DNA of 64,000 bases. Origin: Pseudomonas syringae KCTC 12500. GTDB taxonomy: Bacteria; Pseudomonadota; Gammaproteobacteria; Pseudomonadales; Pseudomonadaceae. The translations under genes were made by a program, and so were the position numbers. Positions 43,375 through 53,054 of the stretch are shown here, one piece after another; the stretch's first letter is position 1, and every line of letters starts with the position of its first letter. Location: the NCBI RefSeq assembly GCF_000507185.2, contig NZ_AYTM02000002.1, positions 4,871,501-4,935,500 of the forward strand. The letters run 5' to 3'. The notes under the pieces were generated by a model. That model was not told the DNA's origin. It was given only the letters and a program-made list of their open reading frames with translations, and searched no databases.

Positions 43375-43599
43375 TCACAGATCCTTGACGGTACGTACCT
43401 GATCCTTGTTGATGCGTGTCTGCTTGCCGTCGAGTTGCTTGAACTCGTAGAAGCCAGAGTCTTCATCGTACTTCGGCGTGTCGACAGCCTGGATTTCACG
43501 ACCATCGTTCAAGGTGATCACAGTGGGCGATGCGCAGCCGGCGAGGGAGGCAATGCTCAGTGCAAGCAGGAAGGCAGCGGGAAGGGTCCGTTGTTTCAT
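43375..43599 (-). CDS. YgdI/YgdR-family lipoprotein, copy 1
   Basis: 74 aa with lipobox LAGCASP (Cys22) after a signal peptide and the family SH3-like core (VITLNDGREIQAVDTPKYDEDSGFYEF, shortened). Outer or inner membrane lipoprotein of unknown role. A paralogue is at 55472. Confidence 0.88.
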   Translation of the reverse strand: MKQRTLPAAFLLALSIASLAGCASPTVITLNDGREIQAVDTPKYDEDSGFYEFKQLDGKQTRINKDQVRTVKDL

Positions 43600-43695
43600 T
43601 ACTGTGTCTCCAGATGGATTCTTGATTTGCTGAACTCTCAGACGGATACACCGTCAGCAAGTTCCGTATACACCCGCAGCAACTTCAATGACCAG

Positions 43696-44301
43696 TCACT
43701 TGTTGCGGTTTTCACTGATCCCGGTCAACAGACAGGGAGTGTTCAGGTTGGCCAGGCGTGGATCGCCGGCTTCCAGTTGCAGAGCGACTGGCTGCAGCGG
43801 TTCCAGAGCCCGTCTCGGGCTGCGTTCGCCGGCCTGCCATGCGGCTTCCAGCGTTGCGGCGTGAGCGACAGGGATCATACCTAAAAGCGGCTGCCAGTGC
43901 TGACCTTCACGCACCATTATCGGTCGCTCCGGGTATTCAGCGGCTTTTTCACGCAATGCGTGCAGCAACGCCTTATCGACCAAAGGTGCGTCGCAGGGCA
44001 GGATCAGCAACCATCGATGCCGCGCCAGAGGCAGTGCGGCGCGGATCCCGGCCAGAGGACCGTTGAAGTCAGTATCGTCGTCCTGCACCAGTCGATCGGC
44101 GTAACGCGCATAGTGATCGATATTGCGATTGCAGGAAATGATCAGGTCGTCGGTCAGCGGCCGCGTCAGTCGGTGCAGATGTTCGATCAGCGCAGTGCCC
44201 TGCCACTCGATCAGGCCCTTGTCACGCCCGCCCATGCGCTGTCCCCGGCCTCCGGCCAGCAGCAGAATCGAGCAGGGCGGCAGTGGGGCAGGAACATTCA
44301 T
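43696..44301 (-). CDS. mobA: Molybdenum cofactor guanylyltransferase
   Basis: 201 aa from ATG 44301. It joins GMP to Mo-molybdopterin to form the MGD cofactor. Nucleotide-binding [21 protein letters not shown] and [10 protein letters not shown] are clear. Divergent from moaB and moeA, which supply the previous steps. Confidence 0.93.
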   Translation of the reverse strand: MNVPAPLPPCSILLLAGGRGQRMGGRDKGLIEWQGTALIEHLHRLTRPLTDDLIISCNRNIDHYARYADRLVQDDDTDFNGPLAGIRAALPLARHRWLLILPCDAPLVDKALLHALREKAAEYPERPIMVREGQHWQPLLGMIPVAHAATLEAAWQAGERSPRRALEPLQPVALQLEAGDPRLANLNTPCLLTGISENRNK

Positions 44302-44376
44302 CAAACACTCGTCGGGCAGTCAAAAGGAGTGCTGTGATATAACACCCGCCTGTTTTCTTAACAACTGGATGAGGCC

Positions 44377-44916
44377 ATGAAAGCCAAGGCTGACACACCT
44401 TTCGTACCCCTTAATATCGCCGTACTGACCGTCAGCGATACCCGCACCCGTGAAACCGATACCTCGGGCCAGATGTTCGTCGACCGCCTGACCGACGCAG
44501 GCCACGGTCTGATCGAGCGCGTGCTGCTCAAGGATGACCTGTACAAGATCCGCGCTCAGGTAGCGACCTGGATTGCCGACGATCAGGTGCAGGTCGTGCT
44601 GATCACCGGTGGCACCGGCTTTACCGGCCGCGACAGCACGCCTGAGGCCGTGGCCTGCCTGCTGGACAAGCAGGTCGATGGTTTTGGTGAGCTGTTCCGG
44701 CAGATATCGGTACCGGATATCGGCACCTCGACCATTCAGTCCCGTGCGCTGGCCGGCCTGTCCAATGGCACCCTGGTGTGCTGCCTGCCGGGCTCCACCA
44801 ATGCAGTGCGTACGGCATGGGACGGCATTCTTGCCCAGCAACTGGATTCGCGCTTCCGGCCTTGCAACTTTGTGCCTCACCTCAAGCAGGCCGAGCCCTG
44901 TGCGACCCGTGGTTGA
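44377..44916 (+). CDS. moaB: Molybdenum cofactor biosynthesis protein B
   Basis: 179 aa; the MogA/MoaB adenylyltransferase fold, with [16 protein letters not shown] and [16 protein letters not shown]. It activates molybdopterin by adenylylation. moeA follows 6 bases after its stop. Confidence 0.93.
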   Translation: MKAKADTPFVPLNIAVLTVSDTRTRETDTSGQMFVDRLTDAGHGLIERVLLKDDLYKIRAQVATWIADDQVQVVLITGGTGFTGRDSTPEAVACLLDKQVDGFGELFRQISVPDIGTSTIQSRALAGLSNGTLVCCLPGSTNAVRTAWDGILAQQLDSRFRPCNFVPHLKQAEPCATRG

Positions 44917-44922
44917 GTGCTC

Positions 44923-46134
44923 ATGAGCAACCAGCCGAAAACCCTGCTGCCTGTTGAAGACGCCATTGCGCGTCTGTTGAAGATGGCTGAGGCCACGCCG
45001 ATCACCGAGCGCGAAAGGGTCTCGCTGGCTGATGCCGAAGGCCGGGTACTGGCAGTGGATCTGGTCTCCACGCTGGATCTGCCGCCCTGGCCGAACAGCG
45101 CCATGGACGGTTATGCCTTGCGCGCGGCGGACTGGCACGGCGAGCCGTTGACGGTCAGTCAGCGTATCTTCGCCGGTCAGGCCCCCGAGGCTCTGGCCCC
45201 TGGCACCTGTGCGCGTATTTTCACCGGCGCGCCGATGCCGGAAGGCGCTGACTGCGTCGAGATGCAGGAAAACGCCGAGGTGCTGGCGGATCAGCGTGTG
45301 CGGTTCAACGAACCGCTGGGTGTCGGGCAGAATATTCGTCCGCAAGGCCAGGAAACCCGGGTCGGTGATACCGTTCTGGCCGCCGGCACGCGGCTGGGTC
45401 CGATCGAACTGGGTCTGGCGGCCTCGCTGGGCCTCGCCGAGCTTGAGGTCATTCGTCGCGTGCGGGTCGCGGTGCTGTCCACGGGTGATGAGTTGATTGA
45501 GCCCGGTCAGCCGTTAGGGCCGGGGCAGATCTACAACAGCAACCGGGTATTGCTATGCAGCTGGTTGAAGCGGCTCGAATGCGAGGTCGTGGATGCAGGC
45601 ATCCTGCCGGACGATCTGGAAAAGACTCGCGCTGCATTGGCGAATCTGCAGGGTGTCGATCTGATTCTCTCCACAGGCGGAGTGTCCGTGGGCGAAGCGG
45701 ATTTCCTCGGCCACGCATTGCGTGAAGAGGGCGAGCTGACGCTATGGAAGCTGGCCATCAAGCCTGGCAAGCCGCTGACCTTCGGGCATTTTCGGGGTGT
45801 GCCGGTAATCGGTCTGCCTGGCAATCCGGCCTCTACGCTGGTCACTTTCGCCCTGTTGGCCAGGGCTTACCTGCTGCGTCGCCAGGGCGTGATCGACGTC
45901 GCACCCTTGCAGTTCCCGGTGCCCGCCGGGTTTGTCTGGACGCGTCCTGGCAATCGTCGCGAGTACCTGCGCGGTCGTCTGGAGCAGGGCCGGGCCGTGG
46001 CTTATCGCAATCAGAGCTCAGGAGTGCTGCGCAGCGCTGCGTGGGCCGATGGTCTGATTGAAGTCCGCGAAGGCTCGACCGTGGCCGAAGGTGACTGGGT
46101 CAACTTCATCCCGTTGAGTGAAGTGCTCGGCTGA
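44923..46134 (+). CDS. moeA: Molybdopterin molybdenumtransferase
   Basis: 403 aa from ATG 44923 (the GTG six bases earlier is less likely). Inserts molybdate into adenylylated molybdopterin. Motifs: LPPWPNSAMDGYALRAAD, RIFTGAPMPEGADCVEMQE, STGDELIEPG and ILSTGGVSVGEADFL. Same operon as moaB. Confidence 0.94.
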   Translation: MSNQPKTLLPVEDAIARLLKMAEATPITERERVSLADAEGRVLAVDLVSTLDLPPWPNSAMDGYALRAADWHGEPLTVSQRIFAGQAPEALAPGTCARIFTGAPMPEGADCVEMQENAEVLADQRVRFNEPLGVGQNIRPQGQETRVGDTVLAAGTRLGPIELGLAASLGLAELEVIRRVRVAVLSTGDELIEPGQPLGPGQIYNSNRVLLCSWLKRLECEVVDAGILPDDLEKTRAALANLQGVDLILSTGGVSVGEADFLGHALREEGELTLWKLAIKPGKPLTFGHFRGVPVIGLPGNPASTLVTFALLARAYLLRRQGVIDVAPLQFPVPAGFVWTRPGNRREYLRGRLEQGRAVAYRNQSSGVLRSAAWADGLIEVREGSTVAEGDWVNFIPLSEVLG

Positions 46135-46223
46135 GTGCATTCGAATGGTGGGGCGGGTAAGCATGAGCTACTCTCAACAACGCTGACACAGTGGGCAACC
46201 GGACTTCGCCCTGGAGTATTGTT

Positions 46224-47150
46224 ATGGCGCCATTGAGAGTGGCTTGTGTGATCCCGACCTACAACGGACGCAAGGATCTGGAGCGTCTGCTGGATTCACT
46301 GGCTGCGCAGACTGCCAGCTTCGATACGCTGATCGTGGACTCCAGTTCCTCGGATGGCACGCTGGAGCTGGCGCAATCGCTATGTGCCAATGTACTGCGT
46401 ATCGACAGCAAGGATTTCAACCACGGCGGCACCCGGCAGATGATGGTCGATCTGCATCCCGACTATGACGTGTACGTCTTCATGACCCAGGATGCGTATG
46501 TTGAAGACATCAATGCCATCGCCAACCTTCTGCTGCCATTCGCCGACCCTAAGGTCGGTGCGGTATGCGGGCGACAGTTGCCGCACAAGGACGCCAATCT
46601 GCTGGCCCAGCATGCGCGGTTGTTCAATTACCCGCCAACCTCGCAGGTCAAGACCCTCGCCGATGCCGGTACGCTGGGCATCAAGACCCCATTTATGTCC
46701 AACTCGTTTGCGGCCTATCGAGGCGAAGCGTTGCGGGCCATTGGCGGTTTCCCGCGGCATGTGATCCTCTCTGAAGACATGTACGTCACCGCGAAAATGC
46801 TTATCGATGGCTGGAAAGCGGCTTACGAAGGTTCGGCAGTATGCCGTCATTCGCACAATTACAGCCTGCGTGAAGAGTTTCGCCGTTACTTCGATATCGG
46901 CGTGTTCCAGGCCCGCGAAGCGTGGATCTACGAAACCTTTGGCGGCATCGGTGGCGAGGGCATGCGTTACGTCAAGTCCGAGCTGAAATTCCTCGGTCCC
47001 CGGCGAATTCTCTGGTGGCCTGTGTCGTTCGTGCGTAATGCGCTGAAGCTGCTGGCCTACAAGCTGAGTCGGCAGGAAAAGCACTTGCCCCGCGGCGTGA
47101 AGAAGAAGCTCGGCATGTACGCACGTTACTGGGATAGCCCTTACGCCTGA
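46224..47150 (+). CDS. GT2 glycosyltransferase, rhamnosyltransferase-like
   Basis: 308 aa from ATG 46224. GT-A fold: VIPTYNGRKDLERLLDSL, DSSSSDGTLELA, and FNHGGTRQMM, a motif typical of bacterial rhamnosyltransferases; MTQDAYVED is the DxD-like region. It probably builds O-antigen or another surface glycan. It stands alone, and the donor sugar is inferred from the motif. Confidence 0.85.
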   Translation: MAPLRVACVIPTYNGRKDLERLLDSLAAQTASFDTLIVDSSSSDGTLELAQSLCANVLRIDSKDFNHGGTRQMMVDLHPDYDVYVFMTQDAYVEDINAIANLLLPFADPKVGAVCGRQLPHKDANLLAQHARLFNYPPTSQVKTLADAGTLGIKTPFMSNSFAAYRGEALRAIGGFPRHVILSEDMYVTAKMLIDGWKAAYEGSAVCRHSHNYSLREEFRRYFDIGVFQAREAWIYETFGGIGGEGMRYVKSELKFLGPRRILWWPVSFVRNALKLLAYKLSRQEKHLPRGVKKKLGMYARYWDSPYA

Positions 47151-47152
47151 GT

Positions 47153-47179
47153 TGCGCCGCAGACCAGGCCTGCGGCGCA
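47153..47179. terminator. Stem-loop between convergent genes
   Basis: TGCGCCGCAG / CTGCGGCGCA perfect ten-bp stem, seven-base loop; no strong T-run. Confidence 0.5.
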
Positions 47180-47187
47180 TGAGCAGG

Positions 47188-48996
47188 TCAGCTTTTCGCG
47201 GCTTCTTCGTCCAGACGGTCTGACTCGAACAGCTGCGCCAGGTCGGCCCTGGCTTCGCGGGCAGTCTGCAGGACCTTGGCGTCGTCGTCATACACCTCGT
47301 GCTGAGCGGCCAGCACCTGTTCGTCATGACGCTTGAAGCGACTGATGCGCGCGTCGGCCTGTGTTTCGCTGAGGCCCAGGCCCATGAGGGTCTGGCGACT
47401 CATTTCCAGGCTCGAGTAGAACGTTTCGCGAACTGCGTGAGCGCCAAGGTCCATCAGCCGATGAACATGCTGGCGGTTGCGTGCGCGGGCAATGATCTTC
47501 ATGTGCGGATACAGCTTGCGGATCAGCTCGGCAGTCTTGATGTTGGTGTCGGGATCATCGGTCGCGATGACGAAGAACTCGGCCTCATCGACTTTGGCGG
47601 CACGCAGTATTTCCGGGCGCAACGGGTCGCCATAGAAGACCGGGACATTGCCGAAGCTGCGTGAAAACTCGATGGACTCGACGGCTGTGTCCAGGGCGAT
47701 GAAAGGAATCTTCTGCGCGCGCAGGATACGCGCGACGATCTGCCCCATACGGCCCATGCCGGCAATCACCACCCGTGGTTTGTCGGTCTGGATATCGCGG
47801 TATTCGGCCGGCACCTCGACGGGCTTGATCCTGGGTTTGATCCAGCGCGCCAGGGCAATGAACAGCAACGGCGTGATCGCCATCGACAAGGTGATGGTCA
47901 ACACCAGCATGTCGTACAGCCCGGCCTCGAACAGCCCCTGAGCGCTGCCGATCTTGAACACCACAAAGGCAAACTCGCCGCCTGCGGCCAGTACCAGGCC
48001 CAACTGCAACGCGCTGCGGTTGTTGAGTTCGCCAAGGGTGCGACCGATCAGGAACAGCATCGGCAACTTGATTGCGATCAGCAACAGCGTCAGGCCCAGC
48101 ACGATCAGCGGCGAGCTGAGCAACAGGCCGACGTTGGCGCCCATGCCAACGCTGATGAAAAACAGCCCCAGCAGCAGCCCCTTGAACGGTTCGATCTGTG
48201 CTTCCAGTTCGTGACGGTACTCGGAGTCGGCCAGCAACAGGCCGGCGAGAAACGCGCCCAGCGCCATGGACACCCCCACCAGTTCCATCAGCCACGCCGT
48301 GCCTATCACCACCAGCAAGGCCGTGGCGGTCGAGACTTCCTGAATTTTAGTCTTGGCGACGATACGGAACACTGGACGCAGCAGATAGCGTCCGCCAATC
48401 ACTACGATGGCAATGCTGCCGAGTACGCGCAGGCCGTGATTGATGCTTTCGCCAGTGTCCATTGCATGATCGGCTCCGGCCAGAAACGGCACCATGGCAA
48501 TCAGCGGGATCGCCGCAATGTCCTGAAACAGGAGAATGGCGAACGCCATCCTGCCGTGCGGGCTATTCAGTTGTTTGCGTTCCGCCAGGCTCTGCAGGCC
48601 GAAGGCCGTGGACGACAGGGCAAGGCCAAGGCCCAGAATGACCGCCGTGTTCAGCGACTGGTTGAAGGCACCGAAGGCGACCCCACCGATGATCAGACCG
48701 GTGAGCAGCACCTGCGCCATGCCCACGCCAAACACGGATTTGCGCATGACCCATAAACGCTTGGGCGAAAGCTCCAGGCCAATGATGAATAGCAGCAGTA
48801 CCACGCCAAGTTCGGAAATATGGCTGACGCTCTCGGTATCGCCGATCAGGCCCAATACCGAAGGGCCGATGATCACGCCGGCGAACAAATAGCCGATCAC
48901 CGCGCCCAGCTTCAGCCGCTTGGCCAGCGGCACAGTCAGCACGGCGGCGAGCAGAAATACCACTGCGACCTGCAGCAGGCTGCCTTCATGGGGCAT
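47188..48996 (-). CDS. CPA2 cation:proton antiporter with RCK domain (Kef-type)
   Basis: 602 aa from ATG 48996 with AAGGAG upstream. Twelve or thirteen membrane segments (1-380) with FIIGLELSPKRLW and FQDIAAIPLIAM, then a TrkA-N/RCK domain (VVIAGMGRMGQIVARIL, about 410-530) and a charged tail. K+ or Na+ efflux; the glutathione-gating residues of KefB/KefC cannot be confirmed here. Confidence 0.9.
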   Translation of the reverse strand: MPHEGSLLQVAVVFLLAAVLTVPLAKRLKLGAVIGYLFAGVIIGPSVLGLIGDTESVSHISELGVVLLLFIIGLELSPKRLWVMRKSVFGVGMAQVLLTGLIIGGVAFGAFNQSLNTAVILGLGLALSSTAFGLQSLAERKQLNSPHGRMAFAILLFQDIAAIPLIAMVPFLAGADHAMDTGESINHGLRVLGSIAIVVIGGRYLLRPVFRIVAKTKIQEVSTATALLVVIGTAWLMELVGVSMALGAFLAGLLLADSEYRHELEAQIEPFKGLLLGLFFISVGMGANVGLLLSSPLIVLGLTLLLIAIKLPMLFLIGRTLGELNNRSALQLGLVLAAGGEFAFVVFKIGSAQGLFEAGLYDMLVLTITLSMAITPLLFIALARWIKPRIKPVEVPAEYRDIQTDKPRVVIAGMGRMGQIVARILRAQKIPFIALDTAVESIEFSRSFGNVPVFYGDPLRPEILRAAKVDEAEFFVIATDDPDTNIKTAELIRKLYPHMKIIARARNRQHVHRLMDLGAHAVRETFYSSLEMSRQTLMGLGLSETQADARISRFKRHDEQVLAAQHEVYDDDAKVLQTAREARADLAQLFESDRLDEEAAKS

Positions 48997-49240
48997 GTAA
49001 AACTCCTTGGTAATAATTGAACACACGGTTGAAGCAGGGGCGGTATTAAAGCATGGGAGTTTTACACGGCAACGCGCATCGCGGCATGACGATAATCAAC
49101 GTCGTTGATAGAACGTACATGAAAGGGTGCGCAGGAGAGTGATAGGTAGGGTGACGATGCCATCCGTTGCGCATCGGCGTAAGATATGCCCGCAAACAGG
49201 CAGCGTCAGTTGCCGGCTAATGAGCATTCAGGAAACCGTT

Positions 49241-49429
49241 ATGACCAACAAGCAGCGTTTGATTTACTCGATTCTGATCGCCCTCGGCGTTCTGGCGATC
49301 ATGCTGGGCTTGTCGCATCTGCAAAACAGCGGTGCCATCACCGAAAAGACCTTTCAGTACATCGCCATCAGCGTGGCGGTGCTGGTAGTGATCCTCAACG
49401 GCATCATGCGGCGCAAGGTCAAGCGCTAA
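49241..49429 (+). CDS. Small two-helix membrane protein
   Basis: 62 aa from ATG 49241. Two hydrophobic segments (LIYSILIALGVLAIMLGLSHL, shortened, and YIAISVAVLVVILNG) and a basic C-terminus MRRKVKR. Conserved-looking but of unknown function. Confidence 0.75.
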   Translation: MTNKQRLIYSILIALGVLAIMLGLSHLQNSGAITEKTFQYIAISVAVLVVILNGIMRRKVKR

Positions 49430-49459
49430 GCGCTGGTGACCGGTGCGACGAAGACGGAT

Positions 49460-49852
49460 TTACCGGGCACCGTCCTTGCCCACTTCCCCCAGCCATTCCC
49501 GGGCCCGGGGGTGCAGGCTGTAGGTCTTGTCGTCGTTGAGGTCGATCACGCCCTCGTCGCACAGGCGCTTGAGGACCTCGCGCACGCTGAGAAACGATAG
49601 CGGCACATCAAGCCTGAGCAACTGGCTGTGTACGCCGCGTACTCCCAGAGGGTGGCCTTCTTCGCTCGAGACCAGTAGCGCGTCGAGCACCTTGAGCCTG
49701 ACCAGGCTGGTGCGCAGGCCAAAGCTTTTCAGGAGCATCCGGATGTGCTCGTTTCCGGGCCGCTCGGTCTCCAGAGCGGGCGACTGTGCCTGCGCAGCCA
49801 CTGCAGTTTGCCGCAGCAGGGCGCGAGTCGTGATTCCTTGGCGATTGAACAT
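49460..49852 (-). CDS. Fur-like winged-helix protein
   Basis: 130 aa from ATG 49852 (AAGGAG upstream). Residues 40-115 look like the DNA-binding half of Fur-family proteins (LRTSLVRLKVLDALLVSS, GVRGVHSQLLRLDVPLSFLSVREVLKRL). The His/Cys metal-binding half of true Fur is absent. Probably a transcription factor of unknown signal. Confidence 0.7.
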   Translation of the reverse strand: MFNRQGITTRALLRQTAVAAQAQSPALETERPGNEHIRMLLKSFGLRTSLVRLKVLDALLVSSEEGHPLGVRGVHSQLLRLDVPLSFLSVREVLKRLCDEGVIDLNDDKTYSLHPRAREWLGEVGKDGAR

Positions 49853-50077
49853 CCGCAAACTCCTTTTCAGGCTTTTTAAACACTCTCAATTACTAAGACG
49901 AACGAGCTCGGCAAAACCTCAGTGTTCGGCGGAAAAAAATACGCGGCCCAGTCTGTACAGGCTCGCTGCAGCGTGGTGCGCTTGAGGTTAGATGAAGAAT
50001 CGTCGGGTGCGAGAGGAGATTGTTCCGACGATGGGCGCAGCCGAATTGGCTATGCATCTGCAAGACCGCGAGTGCGA

Positions 50078-51106
50078 TCAGCCTTTCGGTGTGTCGGAGG
50101 TACGGCGGTTGAGTACCGGGTTGCCGTTCTGATTCTGCGTCACATACACCGGCAACACCTTGGGCAGAGAGCCTAGCAGGCTCGACAGGTCGTGGGTGTT
50201 GTAACTGCCGCCCAGGCGCATGGCACCGGTTGCGCTGTCCGCCAGCAGAATGGGTGTTTGCAGGTAGCGATTGATCAGCGGCAGTGCCTGGCTGAGCGGC
50301 AGATCATTGAAGATCAGCTTGCCATTGCGCCACGCCAGGCTGGTATCGCGTGCTTCGGTCTGGCTGATCAGTGGAGCGTCGTCGCCGGTTTTGTAGATGG
50401 CCTGCATGCCGGGGGCGAGGGCGTGGCTCGAAGAAGGATGCGCACGATCACTGTTGATCTGAACCGACCCTTCGACCAGCGTCACGCGTACCTGATCCTG
50501 ATACATCCATACATTGAAGCGCGTGCCGGTGACCCTGATGCTGCCTGCACCGGCATCGACGACAAAGGGATGCGTGCTGTCGTGGCTGACCTCAAAGAAC
50601 GCCTCGCCCTTTGTCAGCGTGACGCTGCGTCGATCCCGATAATTGGCATAGGTCAGCTCGGTACCCAGGTTCAGCTCGGCACGGCTGCCGTCCTCGAGCA
50701 TGACCAGACGTGTGGCGGTATCGGCGTTGTAAGTCTCGTAGGCGTCAGGCAGCCAGCCTTGATGCCAGCCGACGTACCCTGCAATCGGCAGCGCCATGGC
50801 AACCACCGCTGCGGCTGCGGCCAGTTTTGCCCAGCGGCCACCGCGACGAGGTCGAACGTGATCGGGCCGGTCAGCCTGGGCTTGGCGCACAGGTGCCGGA
50901 TTGAGCGGTTCGATTTGCCCGGCGATATCCCAGACCTCGAGCATGGCGTTGTATTCGACCGCATGCTGGGGGTGGGCCTTCAGCCACTGCTCGAATGCTT
51001 TTCGTTCGGCGACGTTACAGTCTTCTGCATGCAGGCGCATGCACCAATGCGCAGCGGCATCGGTGATCGCGTCGTGTTCTGCGTTGCTGAAAAGAGGGTC
51101 GCTCAT
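50078..51106 (-). CDS. FecR-family anti-sigma factor, orphan
   Basis: 342 aa: N-terminal DUF4880 region (AAAHWCMRLHAEDCN, EFEQWLKAHPQHA-like FEQWLKAHPQHA), one membrane segment (AAAAVVAMALPIAGYVGW, about 95-113) and a periplasmic FecR domain (TRLVMLEDGSRAELNLGTELTY). FecR proteins relay the state of a TonB-dependent receptor to an ECF sigma factor. Neither a sigma gene upstream nor a receptor downstream is present, so it is either a leftover or works with genes elsewhere. Confidence 0.88.
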   Translation of the reverse strand: MSDPLFSNAEHDAITDAAAHWCMRLHAEDCNVAERKAFEQWLKAHPQHAVEYNAMLEVWDIAGQIEPLNPAPVRQAQADRPDHVRPRRGGRWAKLAAAAAVVAMALPIAGYVGWHQGWLPDAYETYNADTATRLVMLEDGSRAELNLGTELTYANYRDRRSVTLTKGEAFFEVSHDSTHPFVVDAGAGSIRVTGTRFNVWMYQDQVRVTLVEGSVQINSDRAHPSSSHALAPGMQAIYKTGDDAPLISQTEARDTSLAWRNGKLIFNDLPLSQALPLINRYLQTPILLADSATGAMRLGGSYNTHDLSSLLGSLPKVLPVYVTQNQNGNPVLNRRTSDTPKG

Positions 51107-51377
51107 GGGCGCTCCGGCCTATACCTTCGGCGCATTCTACCCTTTGATTTCAGGCAGAGAGAACATTTGCAGGCTATTGCCCATCAAGGCGCTGCGTATT
51201 TTCTGGTGAATGCAAGCGGGTCTCATTGAAAACTTCCCGTCTCAGTCTGTCCGCTGCGATCAGGTTATTACCTTTGGGAGTGTCTTTGCACAATCCGCAG
51301 CGCTACTCTCGGGGCCTGCCTTCGCCTTGTAATTCTCGCTAGCGTTCTCGATCTACCGCCATGAACAGGAGTTTCAG

Positions 51378-52409
51378 ATGCGCGCCAATTCTGCCGATCA
51401 GTCGACCCGGATTGTTTCCCTCAAGCAACTGACAGATCTGTTGCGCCGAATCTTTGTCGCTCATGGCACAAGTGCGGAGGTTGCCGAGGTGCTTGCCGAG
51501 AACTGCGCCAGTGCCCAGCGCGACGGCTCGCATAGCCATGGCATCTTTCGCATCCCCGGCTATCTCTCATCGCTGGCGAGCGGCTGGGTGAATGGCAAGG
51601 CTGTGCCGGTGGTCGAGGATGTCGGCGCTGCGTTTGTCCGGGTCGATGCCGGAGGCGGTTTTGCCCAACCCGCACTGGCGGCAGCCAGAGCCCTGTTGAT
51701 AGACAAGGCGCGCAGCGCCGGCATTGCGGTTCTGGCCATCCGCAACTCTCATCACTTCGCTGCGTTATGGCCGGATGTCGAGCCTTTCGCCGAACAGGTG
51801 CTGGTCGCCCTGAGCATGGTCAACAGCATGACCTGCGTTGTGCCACATGGTGCGCGTCAGCCCCTGTTCGGCACCAACCCGATTGCTTTCGCCGCGCCCC
51901 GCGCAGGCGGCGAACCCATTGTTTTCGACCTGGCGACCAGCGCCATCGCCCACGGTGATGTACAGATCGCCGCACGTGAAGGTCGACTGCTGCCGGCGGG
52001 CATGGGTGTCGATTGTGACGGCCAGCCCACTGAAGAGCCTCGCGCCATTCTCGAGGGTGGCGCGTTGTTGCCGTTCGGCGGGCACAAGGGTTCTGCATTG
52101 TCGATGATGGTCGAGCTGCTGGCAGCAGGGCTGACAGGGGGCAATTTCTCGTTCGAATTCGACTGGTCGAAGCATCCCGGTGCACAGACGCCCTGGACCG
52201 GTCAGTTGCTGATCGTCATCGACCCTGACAAGGGCAGCGGTCAGTCGTTTGCACAGCGCAGCGAGGAGCTGGTACGACAGCTCCATGGGGCAGGGCAGGA
52301 GCGTCTGCCGGGGGATCGGCGTTATAGCGAACGCGCGCAATCGATGGTGCACGGCATCAGCATCGCCCAGGCTGATCTGGAGCGCCTGCAGGCCCTGGCG
52401 GGGCATTGA
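51378..52409 (+). CDS. dpkA: Delta1-piperideine-2-carboxylate reductase
   Basis: 343 aa, the length I recall for the structurally known P. syringae enzyme. NADPH-dependent Ldh2/malate-dehydrogenase-like family: GSHSHGIFRIPGY, RNSHHFAALWPD with active-site His, LFGTNPIAFAAP, LPFGGHKGSALS. It makes L-pipecolate (and L-proline from the pyrroline analogue) in D-lysine and D-proline catabolism. Single gene with AGGAG ribosome site. Confidence 0.9.
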   Translation: MRANSADQSTRIVSLKQLTDLLRRIFVAHGTSAEVAEVLAENCASAQRDGSHSHGIFRIPGYLSSLASGWVNGKAVPVVEDVGAAFVRVDAGGGFAQPALAAARALLIDKARSAGIAVLAIRNSHHFAALWPDVEPFAEQVLVALSMVNSMTCVVPHGARQPLFGTNPIAFAAPRAGGEPIVFDLATSAIAHGDVQIAAREGRLLPAGMGVDCDGQPTEEPRAILEGGALLPFGGHKGSALSMMVELLAAGLTGGNFSFEFDWSKHPGAQTPWTGQLLIVIDPDKGSGQSFAQRSEELVRQLHGAGQERLPGDRRYSERAQSMVHGISIAQADLERLQALAGH

Positions 52410-52471
52410 GGGATTTACAAATTCACCGACCATTCGTCGCGATTGGTCTTGTATCAGCGCGCGGTTCAAAA

Positions 52472-52491
52472 TACTGTATGTATGAACAGTA
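52472..52491 (+). promoter_or_regulatory. LexA (SOS) box
   Basis: TACTGTATGTATGAACAGTA: CTGT-N8-ACAG plus flanking TA, close to the gamma-proteobacterial consensus. It lies 21 bases before the start of the 65-aa gene. Confidence 0.75.
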
Positions 52492-52511
52492 AAGAACGAA
52501 TGAGGTCTGTC

Positions 52512-52709
52512 ATGTCCCTTAAGTCAGCGCAAAGCCCGATTGCTCAACAACACCGTACGCTCTCTTCAGTCAACGAAATGCAGCGCGAGGATTTTCTCCG
52601 GCTGGCGGCCGGACTGCGCCAGTTCAATGCCTACGAGCCGGAGGTGTCGATCGTAATCGCGGCCGCCCGCGTTGGCGGTGAATACCGCCAAGCCAGCGCG
52701 ATGGAATAA
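52512..52709 (+). CDS. Small SOS-controlled hypothetical protein
   Basis: 65 aa from ATG 52512 with GAGG 8 bases upstream; an earlier in-frame ATG at 52482 lies inside the LexA box and is unlikely. Sequence (REDFLRLAAGLRQFNAYEP, AAARVGGEYRQASAME) has no domain I know. DNA-damage control is predicted from the box. Confidence 0.6.
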   Translation: MSLKSAQSPIAQQHRTLSSVNEMQREDFLRLAAGLRQFNAYEPEVSIVIAAARVGGEYRQASAME

Positions 52710-52752
52710 CGTGGCTGATCGCAGCCACGGCACGCCTTGGGTTGATTGTGAG

Positions 52753-52767
52753 TATACGTAACGTATA
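52753..52767. promoter_or_regulatory. Palindromic operator before parD-like gene
   Basis: TATACGTAACGTATA, a perfect 15-bp palindrome 30 bases before the gene. Position and symmetry suit autoregulation by a ribbon-helix-helix protein such as ParD. Confidence 0.55.
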
Positions 52768-52796
52768 TGCTTCATATATTCAACTTGAGGTGAATC

Positions 52797-53054
52797 ATGG
52801 GTCTGGTAAAAATCTCCGAAAACATGCACGCCAATCTGCGCTCTGCCAGCGTTGCGCTCAGCCGCTCCATCAATGCGCAGGCCGAGCACTGGATGCGTGT
52901 CGGTATGCTCGCTGAACTGCACCCAGCGCTGGATTACAGCGAGATCTGCCAGATGCTGATCCGTCTCGAAAATGCTGGTGAGACCGTGCTGACCGCTTCG
53001 AACTTCAATGTCTCGGAGCCTTCAGCTTCCAGCCTGTCCAAGGCGGCCTCATGA
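52797..53054 (+). CDS. ParD-like antitoxin-family protein
   Basis: 85 aa, GAGG ribosome site. MGLVKISENMHANLRSASVALSRS is the ParD-like (PF11903 type) opening, with predicted ribbon-helix-helix. No ParE toxin is near; instead the stop overlaps map (ATGA), so the two are translationally coupled. It may regulate map or have a non-TA role. Confidence 0.8.
   Translation: MGLVKISENMHANLRSASVALSRSINAQAEHWMRVGMLAELHPALDYSEICQMLIRLENAGETVLTASNFNVSEPSASSLSKAAS

Noticed and set aside
50192..51229. 345-codon plus-strand frame opposite fecR
   Set aside because: It mirrors the FecR gene on the other strand; composition is that of a GC-rich shadow and the FecR domain is clear.
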